A stretch of DNA of 53,857 nt. Origin: CAIZGX01 sp044371675. GTDB taxonomy: Bacteria; Bacteroidota; Bacteroidia; Flavobacteriales_D; Sanyastnellaceae. The notes under the pieces were generated by a model. The model was not told the DNA's origin and did no database searches. It was given only the letters and a program-made list of their open reading frames with translations. The stretch's first letter is position 1, and the number at the start of each line of letters is the position of its first letter. The stretch spans positions 1 to 53,857 of the forward strand of contig JBILTF010000004.1 of NCBI GenBank assembly GCA_044371675.1, written 5' to 3'. Below, one piece after another: positions 1-8,905 of the stretch. The position numbers were made by a program, and so were the translations under genes.

Positions 1-2218
1 ACGAACTTCCTATGGTCTCAGAAAAAGAATATTGGGTATCTGCATTGCCAGACAATTCACCGTTTACATTCCATTGATTGGTGGTATTTCCTAAAGACAG
101 ATTCGTGAATTCAACCAAAGGATTATTCAAGGATGGTGTTATAGGACTCCATTGAAAAGCAGCAACAGGAAACAAATCGACACATACCAAATCGGTTTGA
201 GAAACTGAATTCACACAACCGTTTCCGTCAGTTGATGTTAATGCAACATTGAAACATCCAGCAGATTGAAAATTGTAATTAAAAATTCCACATCCATTTC
301 CGACATTCTGACCATCGATGCTCCAAACGCAACTCGACAGTGCTGAAGCAGATGAACTATTGAATTGCACATTCAACGGAGCACATCCTGTTATTATGTT
401 CGAAGTAAAATTAAATTGTGGAAGCGGAACCACTTGAATACTCAAAGTATCGGCTCCGCCGCAACTTCCTGCGATAGTATAAATCGCTTGAAAAGTCCCA
501 ACTCCAAGAGCCCCTGGACTTACCATTCCACTTGAATTAACCGCGTTCCCGCTCCATGTTCCGCCGGCATTGGCAACTTGCAGTTGGACAGGATTTCCAT
601 TCACACACAAAGGAACTTGTGCCAAAATAGAAGCATCTAATGACGCGACAACAGATATACTCAAGGTGGAAGGTGAAGTGCAATAGCTATCGCTGTCGAA
701 CGAAATAAGAGTACTCACATTTCCTCCCGCCGCACTTGGCAGAAACAAACCTGAAGTCGCATTTGTAATTCCCAATCCACTCCATAAGCCCGGCTCATTC
801 GGAGAGCTCAAATCGAATGCAGCGTCTGAAATACAAAAGGGTCCTGCAGGATCTATTGTTGAAGGTATGGCTGCATCGACAATTACATCGGTTGTATAAG
901 TTGAAACGCAGTTACCTATTGCGACCAAGCATGTGTAAGTTCCGGCAGCCAGAGGGGTGGCTGAAACAACCGTAGCATTTTGAGTAAGTGACGTAAAAAT
1001 ATTCGGACCGCTCCATAAATAGTTCGCTCCTGCAACAGGAGCTGCGGTTAGATTCAAAACGCTTCCTTCACACAAAGGAGAACTCGAGTTCACCGAAGAT
1101 GAAGGGTATTCAGAAACGACGATTGTAACACTCGCGGTTTGCGAACATCCGTTGATTGAAGAGTTCCCAAAGTAGGTTGTGGTTATTGTAGGTGTTGCAA
1201 TAACTGTCGCTCCAATGTTGGTATTCAACGTTTGATCAGCGTTCCACAAATAATTATCACTTCCGCTAGCAACGATTGTAATTGATTCACCAACACAAAT
1301 AGAATTTGAAGTAGGAGTTAAAGTCAAAACAGGATCTGTAGGAGAAGCTACAATGTTGTATGTGAACAACTGCGGAGTTGCGCATTGCCCCTGGTCTGTA
1401 ATAGCCACGGTATAAATTCCAGGTTGCAGGTTGTCAATACTCGGAGTGGTATTCGTTGTGCCAATCCATTCATAAATAAACGGACCAACTCCACCTGAAA
1501 CAGCAACACTAATAGAAGCGATCGTACCGCAAGCAGGCTGGACAATTGTTGGTGTTGAAAATATTGGAATTAATTGAGAGTTCGATGTCCCAGGAGTTGG
1601 AACATTCCCTCCAGATATCCATACATTACTTCCGTCGCATTCTCTGTAAATCGACTCTCCGTCGTTGTTCGATTGTCCGCTTACTGAACCAAGCGCAGGG
1701 TCGCTAGCTGAAAGATTAATGGTTACATCTGGACAACCAACTGTATTTGCCGTTGTAATTGAAGGTGTCTGCGCGAATTGCCCACCTCCCCAATACAAAC
1801 CATCTAAAATGATTCCTGACGGATTGGCAAAAACCAATTGCTCACCACTATTTGTAAAAATCCCAACCTCAGATACTGGACCGGAGGTGCAACCACAAGT
1901 ACCCAAATCGAGATTTATTGAAGTACCTGAATTGGCAGATCCCACAACAAAAAAACCATACGGTTGAATAATGGTACCCACGGGAAAAGTAACTGCGAAA
2001 TCTCCATCGGTTAAAACAAAACATGAAATATCTTGCGGTGTGTTGCAGGTGTTGTAAAGCTCTAACCATTCGGCTGTGCTTGGGGTGCAGCCACCGTCGC
2101 AACCACCAGCGGCATTTACCACAACCTCATTAATCACAATGCATTGGGCATTCGCTGAAAACGATAAAATTACAAGCACTAAAAGCGAACCTATTTTTTT
2201 TCCCAAACTGTTTCCCAT
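1..2218 (-). CDS. Secreted multidomain adhesin-like protein with lamin-tail domain, T9SS type (3' end outside window)
   Basis: I translated this frame by hand from an ATG at 2218; it stays open for 739 codons to the left edge, so the C-terminus is missing. A signal peptide (MGNSLGKK, a hydrophobic stretch, then SANAQ) is followed at about residues 22-170 by a lamin-tail (LTD) domain (CIVINEVV, AEWLELYN, GFFVVGSAN). Ig-like/SprB-like repeats rich in TxTYxG and GTWSG motifs come next, then PKD-like modules (TGCAPLNVQF, STDGNGC). The last modules are closely parallel to those of the neighbouring gene ending at 2852, so the two are likely paralogues and this one probably also ends in a gliding-type T9SS sorting domain beyond the window. 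LTD domains in secreted bacterial proteins are linked to surface or extracellular nuclease-like proteins, but no catalytic domain is seen here. Exact ligand unknown. Confidence 0.85.
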   Translation of the reverse strand, partial: MGNSLGKKIGSLLVLVILSFSANAQCIVINEVVVNAAGGCDGGCTPSTAEWLELYNTCNTPQDISCFVLTDGDFAVTFPVGTIIQPYGFFVVGSANSGTSINLDLGTCGCTSGPVSEVGIFTNSGEQLVFANPSGIILDGLYWGGGQFAQTPSITTANTVGCPDVTINLSASDPALGSVSGQSNNDGESIYRECDGSNVWISGGNVPTPGTSNSQLIPIFSTPTIVQPACGTIASISVAVSGGVGPFIYEWIGTTNTTPSIDNLQPGIYTVAITDQGQCATPQLFTYNIVASPTDPVLTLTPTSNSICVGESITIVASGSDNYLWNADQTLNTNIGATVIATPTITTTYFGNSSINGCSQTASVTIVVSEYPSSSVNSSSPLCEGSVLNLTAAPVAGANYLWSGPNIFTSLTQNATVVSATPLAAGTYTCLVAIGNCVSTYTTDVIVDAAIPSTIDPAGPFCISDAAFDLSSPNEPGLWSGLGITNATSGLFLPSAAGGNVSTLISFDSDSYCTSPSTLSISVVASLDASILAQVPLCVNGNPVQLQVANAGGTWSGNAVNSSGMVSPGALGVGTFQAIYTIAGSCGGADTLSIQVVPLPQFNFTSNIITGCAPLNVQFNSSSASALSSCVWSIDGQNVGNGCGIFNYNFQSAGCFNVALTSTDGNGCVNSVSQTDLVCVDLFPVAAFQWSPITPSLNNPLVEFTNLSLGNTTNQWNVNGELSGNADTQYSFSETIGSS

Positions 2219-2386
2219 TGACAAATATTGCAAAGGCGAAAGTACGCCCTGTTGATGTATAAAACCGTGTTAAAGAATCATTAATTCTCGTGCCCAATTT
2301 GATATCATTCAGCGTAGCTCTTGACTTCCGTCATGGAAGACCTTGGTGAATCAAGTGAAATTTGGTCAATAATAAAAACCAACACT

Positions 2387-2779
2387 ATGTCAACACACAG
2401 CACCCTCCACATTTCAAGAATGAACAACGAACAAAACGATTGGCTTCGCGGATTGGAGTTTTACAAACAAGAATTGCAAATTCACACGCACCGTCTTTCA
2501 GATGTTTCCGGAATGTACGATTCGAAAGCCGATTTAAAACCCAATGTCGAGCACTTCCAAAATCAGTTTATTGTTCAGCGTGAAAACATCGATCATTTGG
2601 CTCACGACTTAGGATCCTTCGGAAAAAAAGTTAGTCACGAAACGCAAGAAATGGCTCAGCATATTAACGCATCAACACTTGCTGAACATGATGTTCTTCG
2701 CGATCGCTACACAACATTGGAGACTACTATCAACGATCTACGTCACGAGCATAATAAGTTTTTAGCGAAATACATCTAA
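2387..2779 (+). CDS. Small helical protein of unknown function
   Basis: I do not recognise this 130-residue protein. It has no signal peptide or membrane segment and is predicted almost wholly helical: several charged amphipathic stretches (FYKQELQIHTHRL, VLRDRYTTLETTINDLRHEH) suggest a coiled-coil or helical bundle. It is rich in His, Gln and Asp. The frame extends upstream to 2321, but I prefer the ATG at 2387 because the first 22 codons look like leader sequence and the compact protein begins with MSTHSTLHIS. It sits alone between two minus-strand T9SS substrates and is followed by a mini-hairpin string. A cytosolic stress or structural role is possible but not supported by any motif. Confidence 0.6.
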   Translation: MSTHSTLHISRMNNEQNDWLRGLEFYKQELQIHTHRLSDVSGMYDSKADLKPNVEHFQNQFIVQRENIDHLAHDLGSFGKKVSHETQEMAQHINASTLAEHDVLRDRYTTLETTINDLRHEHNKFLAKYI

Positions 2780-2780
2780 C

Positions 2781-2847
2781 TCCCTTCGGGATAAGTCCGC
2801 AAAGCGGATAAGTCCTTTCAGGATAAGTCCGCGAAATGGATTGATCC
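2781..2847. repeat. Mini-hairpin string A (spacer taag)
   Basis: Hairpins in order: TCCC-ttc-GGGA (2781-2791), TCCGC-aaa-GCGGA (2796-2808), TCCT-ttc-AGGA (2813-2823) and an imperfect TCCG...TGGA (2828-2840). The first three are followed by the spacer taag, and the fourth by ttga then TCC. Stem bases change together, so pairing is kept. The string fills the gap between two convergent genes (stops at 2779 and 2852). Confidence 0.85.
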
Positions 2848-2851
2848 GTGA

Positions 2852-5800
2852 CTATCGAATAACAGTCACGTGTCCAGTCTGCTCGAAAGGCTCTTGACCG
2901 TTCTTCGGTACGATTTTAATGAGCCAAGAATACACTGCATCAATAGCATAATATTCTCCTGCGTCTACTTCTCCGTACCATCCTTCATTTATGTCATTCG
3001 TTTCGAATAACACATCGCCCCAACGATTGAATATTTTGAATTCATAAGTCTGAATCAAAGACTCTCCTCTAATTGATGGTTTGAATAATTCATTTCTTCC
3101 ATCAGTATTTGGTGTGAAACAATTCGGAACATAAATATTAAACTGATCATTCACAACCACCGTACCACAGCTTAAATCGGTGCAACCATATGCGTTCGTT
3201 ACCAACAAGCATACGTTGTATTCGCCCGGAGCCTCATTTGGGAATGTGAACACAGGGTCTGAAGCGCTCAAATAATACATATCCATAAAAGTCCAATCGT
3301 ACGACACTGCGCCTAAAGAATAATTGATAAACTGAACGGTCGTGTTTCCCACATTCGGAGAAATAGGCGACCAACTAAAACTAGATACCGGTTGCTGCGA
3401 AACACAGATGTAATCTGCTATTGACGAATTGCTGCTACAGCCATTTCCATCTGTAGTAGACAACTGAATATCATAACAACCTTGTGAGTTAAACGTGTAA
3501 TTCAACGAAGCGCAATTGTTTCCACTTGGAACACCATCTACCCACCAAGCGCATCCGTTACCCACTGGAATACTTGTATTTGTTAAAGTCACACTCAATG
3601 GTGCACAGCCCGAGGTTACATCAGCCGTAAACGAAACAACAGGCAATGGATTTACAGTTATGGTTTGTGTATCGGTGTCTCCGCAGTTTCCAGCTATCGT
3701 GTATGTAATCGTCGTTGTTAAAACACCTGCTGCAGTTGGGCTAAACGCACCCGTTGTAGAATTGGTAATCCCCAAACCGCTCCATGTCCCACCTGGACTA
3801 GCGGCTGTTAATGTTATTGGATTAGCGTCACTGCATAAAGATCCAGGATTTACAATTGTAGCATCCAATGGACCGAAAACAGTTATTGTTAAAGTACCTG
3901 TAAGAGCACATCCAGCGGGTGTGTATGAGACTACTTCAGGTCCAACACCTGCTGTTGTCGGATTGAATAATCCTGACGCAGAAACACCAATTCCCGACCA
4001 TGTTCCGCCGGCTGGAGTAGCACTCAATTGCACAGGAGCATCGGCAACGCACAATGGATTCTGATTGGTAAAGGTTGGAATTGCCGGACCAACAAAAGGA
4101 GCCGCTGTATATAGGTATGGACATCCGTATTGGTCTTCAATTGTATAGCTAACAATATCCCCATCTAACAATCCGCCAATGACAATGGTTCCATTATTCG
4201 GTGCCACATCATCAACGAAGAAGGCGTTAGCGGGAGAAAGGTTGGTTGCAGTAAATGAAGTCCCTAACAATTCTGGAGCACCACCCGAAAATCCAACGGT
4301 TAGTGTCTGTCCAACGCAGTTCTGTGTTGAGGTTCCTTCTATAATTTCAGGCAAATAAGTATAGGTAAATGTAGGACCTAAATCATAACATAAACCTGCA
4401 AAATTAGTAAATGAATATGTATTTGTTGTCTCATCATACATTGTAATTGGAGTGAAATAGACGGTGTTGTTTGTAAAAGTTCCTGCAGGGAACTGCGCTA
4501 AAAAACTACCATCATTCAAATCTACAATATCCTGTGAAGACACTAATTCGACTAGGCAAGGATCTGTTTCAACATAATCGCCTTGAACTGTTGTTGGCGG
4601 ACAAGAGTATACCAGATACCAAATAGCAGGATTGTAAATTATTGTGTTATCGAAGGCATCTCCAGAAAAAATAAAATCGTTATTGGAAGTAATACTGAAT
4701 TGATCGTTGAAGCACAAGTAGTTTGGCGAGTTTGTATCTCCAGTTGTTGAAGTCACATAGGTGCCAGCACTCACAAAACAACCACATGCAGCAGGAGCAG
4801 TATAAGCGATCGTATTCGTACAAGTTGGAGTTGTTGTAAAGTAGACTGTAGCATCACAAGCTAAACCATCTGATGTCACATCAAGAATAGAATAGTTTAT
4901 TGGTGACGCGAAAGGCGCATTGAAAACGGCTTGCTGCCCATTGCATGTTTCCACGATCAACTGTCCAGTTGCAGGCGCATTTGAAAATTGAACTTGTCCT
5001 GTAATGTCATAGGCATTGTTCGCCGGATCACATGCTCCAAAATTCGCTTCGAAATAATCAATGTTGCAGGGAGAAACTGCACAAGGAGCAGGAGCATTGT
5101 AGTTCACAGTTCCCGTGCAAGTTGGGTCGGCTGAAAATGTCGCTGTTACTGTGCAAGCAGATCCATTCGCAGCTAAATTTGAAAATGTATAGGGTATGCT
5201 TGATGCAAACGGCGGATTCATAACCATAGGCGCGCCGCCGCATGAATTCGTGATGGTTAAAGTTCCTGTTGAAGGAGGATTGATTACTGAAATGCTTCCA
5301 CTTACGCTGTATTGCTGAGTTGCTTGGTTGCACGCGGTTGGATTGGCTGTAATACCGTTGAAAGTACATAGAATTGCGCAGTTCGTTGCTCCGGAGCCGC
5401 CTGTTTGCGTAGCAGTGATGTCTGTAGGCAGATTCGAATAGTTCGTAACCATAAGCATATACCACTGCCCAACTTGAGCACCTGTTATATTTACAACTTC
5501 CGTTGATTGTGCATTAAAACTACAATCCACCGTATTTCCACATGGATAACTAGAGAAAAAACCACCACAAAATGGATCTTGATTACTCGTTAATTGACCG
5601 TTATTACAGGTAATTGAGTTAAACGGTCCCCAACAAATAAAGTCTACATCGACATCCGCACTGTTTGTAAGGGTGATATTAATATTTCCAGCTTGAGAAA
5701 TGTTCAGGTAATACCAAGCAGGATTTGGTTGGTCACCCAAACATTGATAATCGGGGCCAACTGCAGCAAAACCGTTATCAACTCCTGCCGGATAAGAAAC

Positions 5801-5905
5801 CCCTGTCGATGTGCAAAAAGGCGCAGCGCTCTGACAATCCACTTGTGCCAAAAGTGTGATTGAAGTGTAAGAAAAAAATAGAATAGAAAGTATTGTTTTT
5901 TTCAC
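2852..5905 (-). CDS. Large secreted protein with PKD domains and gliding-type T9SS C-terminal domain
   Basis: A protein of about 1017 residues, exported by Sec and then the type IX secretion system. The signal peptide fits best from the GTG at 5905 (MKKTILSILFF...LLAQ); a TTG seven codons upstream (5926) is in frame but would put charged residues in front of a standard signal. The body is Cys-rich and Thr/Ser/Asn-rich with repeated modules (TCTNTIAYTAP, TCTGTVNYNAP, GGTWSG) and two PKD-like domains near residues 760-930 (SGCAPLSVTL; YDWTF). The last ~85 residues match the gliding-associated CHU_C type sorting domain (YVPNCFTPNTDGRNE, FKIFNRWGDVLFE). A TATCTTTG -7 box lies at 5937-5944. It is paralogous in its C-terminal half to the gene at the left edge. 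Probable cell-surface or secreted adhesin; ligand unknown. Confidence 0.9.
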   Translation of the reverse strand: MKKTILSILFFSYTSITLLAQVDCQSAAPFCTSTGVSYPAGVDNGFAAVGPDYQCLGDQPNPAWYYLNISQAGNINITLTNSADVDVDFICWGPFNSITCNNGQLTSNQDPFCGGFFSSYPCGNTVDCSFNAQSTEVVNITGAQVGQWYMLMVTNYSNLPTDITATQTGGSGATNCAILCTFNGITANPTACNQATQQYSVSGSISVINPPSTGTLTITNSCGGAPMVMNPPFASSIPYTFSNLAANGSACTVTATFSADPTCTGTVNYNAPAPCAVSPCNIDYFEANFGACDPANNAYDITGQVQFSNAPATGQLIVETCNGQQAVFNAPFASPINYSILDVTSDGLACDATVYFTTTPTCTNTIAYTAPAACGCFVSAGTYVTSTTGDTNSPNYLCFNDQFSITSNNDFIFSGDAFDNTIIYNPAIWYLVYSCPPTTVQGDYVETDPCLVELVSSQDIVDLNDGSFLAQFPAGTFTNNTVYFTPITMYDETTNTYSFTNFAGLCYDLGPTFTYTYLPEIIEGTSTQNCVGQTLTVGFSGGAPELLGTSFTATNLSPANAFFVDDVAPNNGTIVIGGLLDGDIVSYTIEDQYGCPYLYTAAPFVGPAIPTFTNQNPLCVADAPVQLSATPAGGTWSGIGVSASGLFNPTTAGVGPEVVSYTPAGCALTGTLTITVFGPLDATIVNPGSLCSDANPITLTAASPGGTWSGLGITNSTTGAFSPTAAGVLTTTITYTIAGNCGDTDTQTITVNPLPVVSFTADVTSGCAPLSVTLTNTSIPVGNGCAWWVDGVPSGNNCASLNYTFNSQGCYDIQLSTTDGNGCSSNSSIADYICVSQQPVSSFSWSPISPNVGNTTVQFINYSLGAVSYDWTFMDMYYLSASDPVFTFPNEAPGEYNVCLLVTNAYGCTDLSCGTVVVNDQFNIYVPNCFTPNTDGRNELFKPSIRGESLIQTYEFKIFNRWGDVLFETNDINEGWYGEVDAGEYYAIDAVYSWLIKIVPKNGQEPFEQTGHVTVIR

Positions 5906-5936
5906 AGCTCTAATTAAGTATGTCAATTTAAGACTG

Positions 5937-5944
5937 CAAAGATA
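5937..5944 (-). promoter_or_regulatory. Bacteroidota -7 promoter box
   Basis: TATCTTTG on the minus strand matches TAnnTTTG exactly. It would start transcription near 5932, about 27 nt before the GTG start at 5905. No clear -33 TTTG is seen at the usual spacing. Confidence 0.55.
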
Positions 5945-6028
5945 TAATACAAGTTGCTATTGCTATCGTTTAAGGCAAAGCAATATGATTATATATTTTG
6001 ATAATACAATTTGATTTCACGCACAAAC

Positions 6029-6058
6029 AAAAAAAAACAGCACTCAATCAGTGCTGTT
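6029..6058 (-). terminator. Intrinsic terminator of the FKBP operon
   Basis: Nine-base-pair stem AACAGCACT / AGTGCTGTT with loop CAATC, followed on the minus strand by a long T run (A run 6029-6037 on the plus strand). It lies 23 nt past the stop at 6081. Confidence 0.9.
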
Positions 6059-6080
6059 CATATTATTCAATCAGATATAA

Positions 6081-6770
6081 TCAATCGATTTTTTCGACTT
6101 TAATCAATTCTACTTCAAAAATCAAGGTGGAAAATGCTTCAATTTTCCCTTGGGCTCTTGAACCATAGGCAATACCTTGAGGAATATAGAAAGTGAATTT
6201 TGAACCTTCCTTCATCAATTGAAGTCCTTCTGTCCAACCGGGTATAACCTGATTCAATCCGAATGTTGCGGGCTTCCCGCGATCAACAGAACTGTCGAAA
6301 ACCACACCGTCAATGGTGGTTCCATGGTAGTGAACAGTAACCTTATCGTTTTTATCAGGAGCTATTCCTGTTCCTTCAACATTGGATTTATACTGCAATC
6401 CCGTTGAAGTTGTTTGAACCCCTGTCTTTTTGCCATTCACAACAAGATAATCCTCTCCTCGCTTTTTATTCATGTCGTTTTTCTTCTGTGAATTTTTACG
6501 AACTTCGGCATTGATGATACCTGTTGCTTTGTCTTTGTCCAATTTGGAAGCACCCGCTTTGCTATCAATAATCGCTTGCATGATTAATTCATCTGACATG
6601 TTTTCGAATCCAGCGCTCTTCGCATTTTCCATAACAGAAAGTCCAAATGCATAAGACAAACTATCCTCATGGGTAAGCATAGCTTTAGTACCCGACTTCT
6701 CTTTTTTCTTTTGAGCAAAAGTTGCTGTTGACAAAGCAATCAATGCAAAGCAAATAGCTAAACGTTTCAT
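6081..6770 (-). CDS. Exported FKBP-type peptidyl-prolyl cis-trans isomerase (second of a tandem pair)
   Basis: A 229-residue protein that catalyses cis-trans isomerisation of prolyl peptide bonds during folding of exported proteins. It has a signal peptide (MKRLAICFALIALSTATFAQ), a Lys-rich linker, an N-terminal dimerisation-type FKBP_N region (LTHEDSLSYAFGLSVMENA) and a C-terminal FKBP domain from about residue 120 with the usual landmarks (VTVHYHGTTIDGVVFDSS, QVIPGWTEGLQLMKEGSK, FEVELI). The family's AYG loop is present as IAYGSRAQGKIEAFSTL, where the common GxIPPxATL is altered. The start follows the upstream FKBP stop by 5 nt, so the two are co-transcribed. Location periplasmic or lipid-free outer compartment. 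Confidence 0.93.
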   Translation of the reverse strand: MKRLAICFALIALSTATFAQKKKEKSGTKAMLTHEDSLSYAFGLSVMENAKSAGFENMSDELIMQAIIDSKAGASKLDKDKATGIINAEVRKNSQKKNDMNKKRGEDYLVVNGKKTGVQTTSTGLQYKSNVEGTGIAPDKNDKVTVHYHGTTIDGVVFDSSVDRGKPATFGLNQVIPGWTEGLQLMKEGSKFTFYIPQGIAYGSRAQGKIEAFSTLIFEVELIKVEKID

Positions 6771-6775
6771 AATTC

Positions 6776-7498
6776 TTAGTTCGCTGGTTTAATTTCTACA
6801 ATTTCCATTTCGAAAATAAGTGTGGCAAACGGAGGAATTACTCCACCTGCACCTTGCTCGCCGTAAGCTAAGTTCTGCGGAATGTACAATTCATATTGTC
6901 CACCAGCCTTCATCAACTTCAACCCTTCTCCCCATCCTGGAATTACCTGTCCTGCTGTAATTGTAATCGGCTCATTTCTCTCATATGAGCTATCGAAAAC
7001 CTTTCCATCTACCAATGAACCTTTGTAGTGAACTACAATGGTGTCGTTGTCATCCGGAGATAAACCAATTCCTTCACGAATAACCTTGTACTGAAGACCT
7101 GAAGGGGTTGTCATAACACCTTGCTTCTGTCCGTTCTCTGTTAAAAATGTTGTTTCTTTTTCCATTGTTTTTGATGCTTTTTCTGATTCTCTTTTTGCTA
7201 AAATTCCTTGAACATATGGATCTACCATTTCGTTCGGAAGGATATTCGCTTTGTTTGCGTGATCCAACACTGCTTGCCCCATGATGCTTTCATTCAAACC
7301 TTCGATACCGCTAGTCGCGATGTTGTTCGCGATGCTTACACCAATGGCATAGGACAAACTATCGTTTTCATTGGTTAGTACAACCGTAGATTTTTTTGAT
7401 TCGTCTTTTGGTTTCTTCTTTTTATCCCCTTGATCCATTGCGTTCGAACTCAATACCAATAAGCTCGCTCCAAGAAGTACAATATGTTTACGTTTCAT
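6776..7498 (-). CDS. Exported FKBP-type peptidyl-prolyl cis-trans isomerase (first of a tandem pair)
   Basis: A 240-residue paralogue of the downstream gene. The signal peptide (MKRKHIVLLGASLLVLSSNA) is followed by a Lys-rich linker, an FKBP_N region (DSLSYAIGVSIANNIATSG) and a full FKBP domain with VVHYKGSLVDGKVFDSS, QVIPGWGEGLKLMKAGG, AYGEQGAGGVIPPFATL and FEMEIVEI. All core active-site features are intact, unlike the partly altered loop of its partner. Both resemble the FkpA/Mip type that works as periplasmic chaperones. It is first in a two-gene operon ended by the terminator at 6029-6058. Confidence 0.93.
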   Translation of the reverse strand: MKRKHIVLLGASLLVLSSNAMDQGDKKKKPKDESKKSTVVLTNENDSLSYAIGVSIANNIATSGIEGLNESIMGQAVLDHANKANILPNEMVDPYVQGILAKRESEKASKTMEKETTFLTENGQKQGVMTTPSGLQYKVIREGIGLSPDDNDTIVVHYKGSLVDGKVFDSSYERNEPITITAGQVIPGWGEGLKLMKAGGQYELYIPQNLAYGEQGAGGVIPPFATLIFEMEIVEIKPAN

Positions 7499-7547
7499 TG
7501 AAATTTAATTTGGTATGCAAGTTAATGAGATTATCTATTCATTCGTG

Positions 7548-7555
7548 TATTTTTG
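7548..7555 (+). promoter_or_regulatory. -7 promoter box, leaderless arrangement
   Basis: TATTTTTG (TAnnTTTG) ends exactly 4 nt before the ATG at 7560, which predicts transcription starting at or next to the start codon. No obvious -33 element. Confidence 0.55.
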
Positions 7556-7559
7556 AAGA

Positions 7560-8195
7560 ATGAAGTTTTTCAAATTTCTTATTCTTATTGGAACGCTTTC
7601 CCTTGTGACTACCGCTGCTTCTAGCCAAAAAGATATGTATGGAGGAATTACGTTTGAAAACTTGACATATAACAAATCGAGCGTTTATTCCATTGGAACA
7701 GATATTTACGCTCCTTTCGGAGATCGTTTCACCCTCAACTATAGCTTCAAACTTGGATTAAGCAAAGACAAGAGCTTCGTATTTCATTCATCCGTATCGA
7801 CTCTTTTGGGAACATATCTTTTAGCCTTAAATGGCGATTATCCCGGAATTGCAACGTTAGGACTCATCTGCCTTGCCATTCCCGAAGGAGTTGGAATGTA
7901 CATGGGACCAGATGGACAAGCGCTTCACCTTTCATTGAACCCGTTGGGTATGGACTATTTTTCGGCTGGTGATTTCACACAGGAATATATTGGCATGAGT
8001 TGCAGTGCTGTGGCGCGCATTCATTACAAACTCAAATCTCACATTCCCTCTTACATTACACCTATGGTTGGACTTTATTACAGATACAAGCAAACCAGCA
8101 CAAATGAGCAATATGGAATTCGCGTTGGAGTTTCCTTTGGACTCGCTTCCAGAAATGTTGACTCGGGAACTAGCATTCAAGAACTCTTTCAATGA
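7560..8195 (+). CDS. Exported protein of unknown function, probably small outer-membrane barrel
   Basis: A 211-residue protein with a signal peptide (MKFFKFLILIGTLSLVTTAASSQ). The rest alternates polar and hydrophobic residues with many aromatic positions (FTLNYSFKLGLS, ITPMVGLYYRYKQTS, YGIRVGVSFGLAS), the pattern of an outer-membrane beta barrel. I recognise no named family. Its stop codon overlaps the start of the next gene by 4 nt (ATGA at 8192-8195), so the two proteins are translationally coupled and may work together. Transcription probably begins at the start codon itself. Confidence 0.75.
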   Translation: MKFFKFLILIGTLSLVTTAASSQKDMYGGITFENLTYNKSSVYSIGTDIYAPFGDRFTLNYSFKLGLSKDKSFVFHSSVSTLLGTYLLALNGDYPGIATLGLICLAIPEGVGMYMGPDGQALHLSLNPLGMDYFSAGDFTQEYIGMSCSAVARIHYKLKSHIPSYITPMVGLYYRYKQTSTNEQYGIRVGVSFGLASRNVDSGTSIQELFQ

Positions 8196-8845
8196 AAAAA
8201 CTTTTCTTGATTATAATTCTTTTGAGCAATCTGATGGCCTCTTTGAACGCGCAAACTGATACCCTCTTCATTCAAAATTGGGAAAATGGACATGCCATTT
8301 ATATGCTGCCTCCGGGTAAACTGCAAGTGAGCGATGTATGGACATCCTCGGACAGCATTTATTATCCGCCAGTTCCTGCATTCAGAAAATTCAATTTCAA
8401 TTTGAATGAAACCTATTTGCCTTTGAACGTTTATCAAGGCAAACTCGTTTACTACGATCCATGCGATGGCATTTTCGAATCGGCATGGGTATTCAACGAC
8501 TCTGCCTTTGTGCACTTGTATTATGATGGTCCGGAAGGCTCGCCGATTGTGGCTATCGAGCACGAAGATGAAAATGAAATTCAATTTCGCATTCTTCAAT
8601 TCAATTATGAAGACATCGAAAAGTCGTTGGAATATTACTTAACCGTATCATCCATGAACAAAGAAAAGGGTATCTCCCTTTTCACCTTTGAAAGTCCGTA
8701 CGACGCTGAATCGAAGTATTCTTTTCCCGTTGTTGAAAGAAGCAAGCTTCACCTTTTCCCAACTTTGGTTTGTGATTGTCTTGTCGACAAGCACACTGAA
8801 TTTCGTTGGGAGGAAGAACCTTTCACTCCTGAATTATTCAAATAA
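8192..8845 (+). CDS. Exported protein of unknown function
   Basis: A 217-residue protein with a signal peptide (MKKLFLIIILLSNLMASLNAQ). The mature part is acidic and rich in aromatic residues (YYDPCDGIFESAW, IQFRILQFNYEDIE) with two cysteines close together near the end (VCDCLVD). There is no lipobox and no T9SS domain. It is coupled by a 4-nt overlap to the preceding barrel-like gene. I cannot assign a function; a periplasmic partner of the barrel is a reasonable guess. Confidence 0.75.
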   Translation: MKKLFLIIILLSNLMASLNAQTDTLFIQNWENGHAIYMLPPGKLQVSDVWTSSDSIYYPPVPAFRKFNFNLNETYLPLNVYQGKLVYYDPCDGIFESAWVFNDSAFVHLYYDGPEGSPIVAIEHEDENEIQFRILQFNYEDIEKSLEYYLTVSSMNKEKGISLFTFESPYDAESKYSFPVVERSKLHLFPTLVCDCLVDKHTEFRWEEEPFTPELFK

Positions 8846-8866
8846 AAAAAGCTCGCCGTTGCGAGC
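8844..8866 (-). terminator. Intrinsic terminator, mainly for the minus-strand gene
   Basis: Hairpin GCTCGC-cgtt-GCGAGC (8851-8866). On the minus strand it is followed by seven T (8844-8850), a classical terminator for the gene ending at 8906. On the plus strand the tail is only cttctt, so it would be weaker for the gene ending at 8845. Confidence 0.85.
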
Positions 8867-8905
8867 CTTCTTCGTTGTATACCTCTACTTAACCAAAACC
8901 ACTTG

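Noticed and set aside
1665..1967. Open frame of 100 codons on the plus strand
   Set aside because: Antisense to the lamin-tail protein, whose frame is continuous through this region and gives a recognisable domain.
3516..4064. Open frame of 182 codons on the plus strand
   Set aside because: It lies antisense to the repeat-rich T9SS gene ending at 2852; it has no signal peptide or domain and its composition reflects the complementary Thr/Gly-rich coding sequence.
8189..8599. Open frame of 136 codons on the minus strand
   Set aside because: Fully antisense to the coupled secreted protein at 8192-8845, which has a signal peptide and translational coupling.
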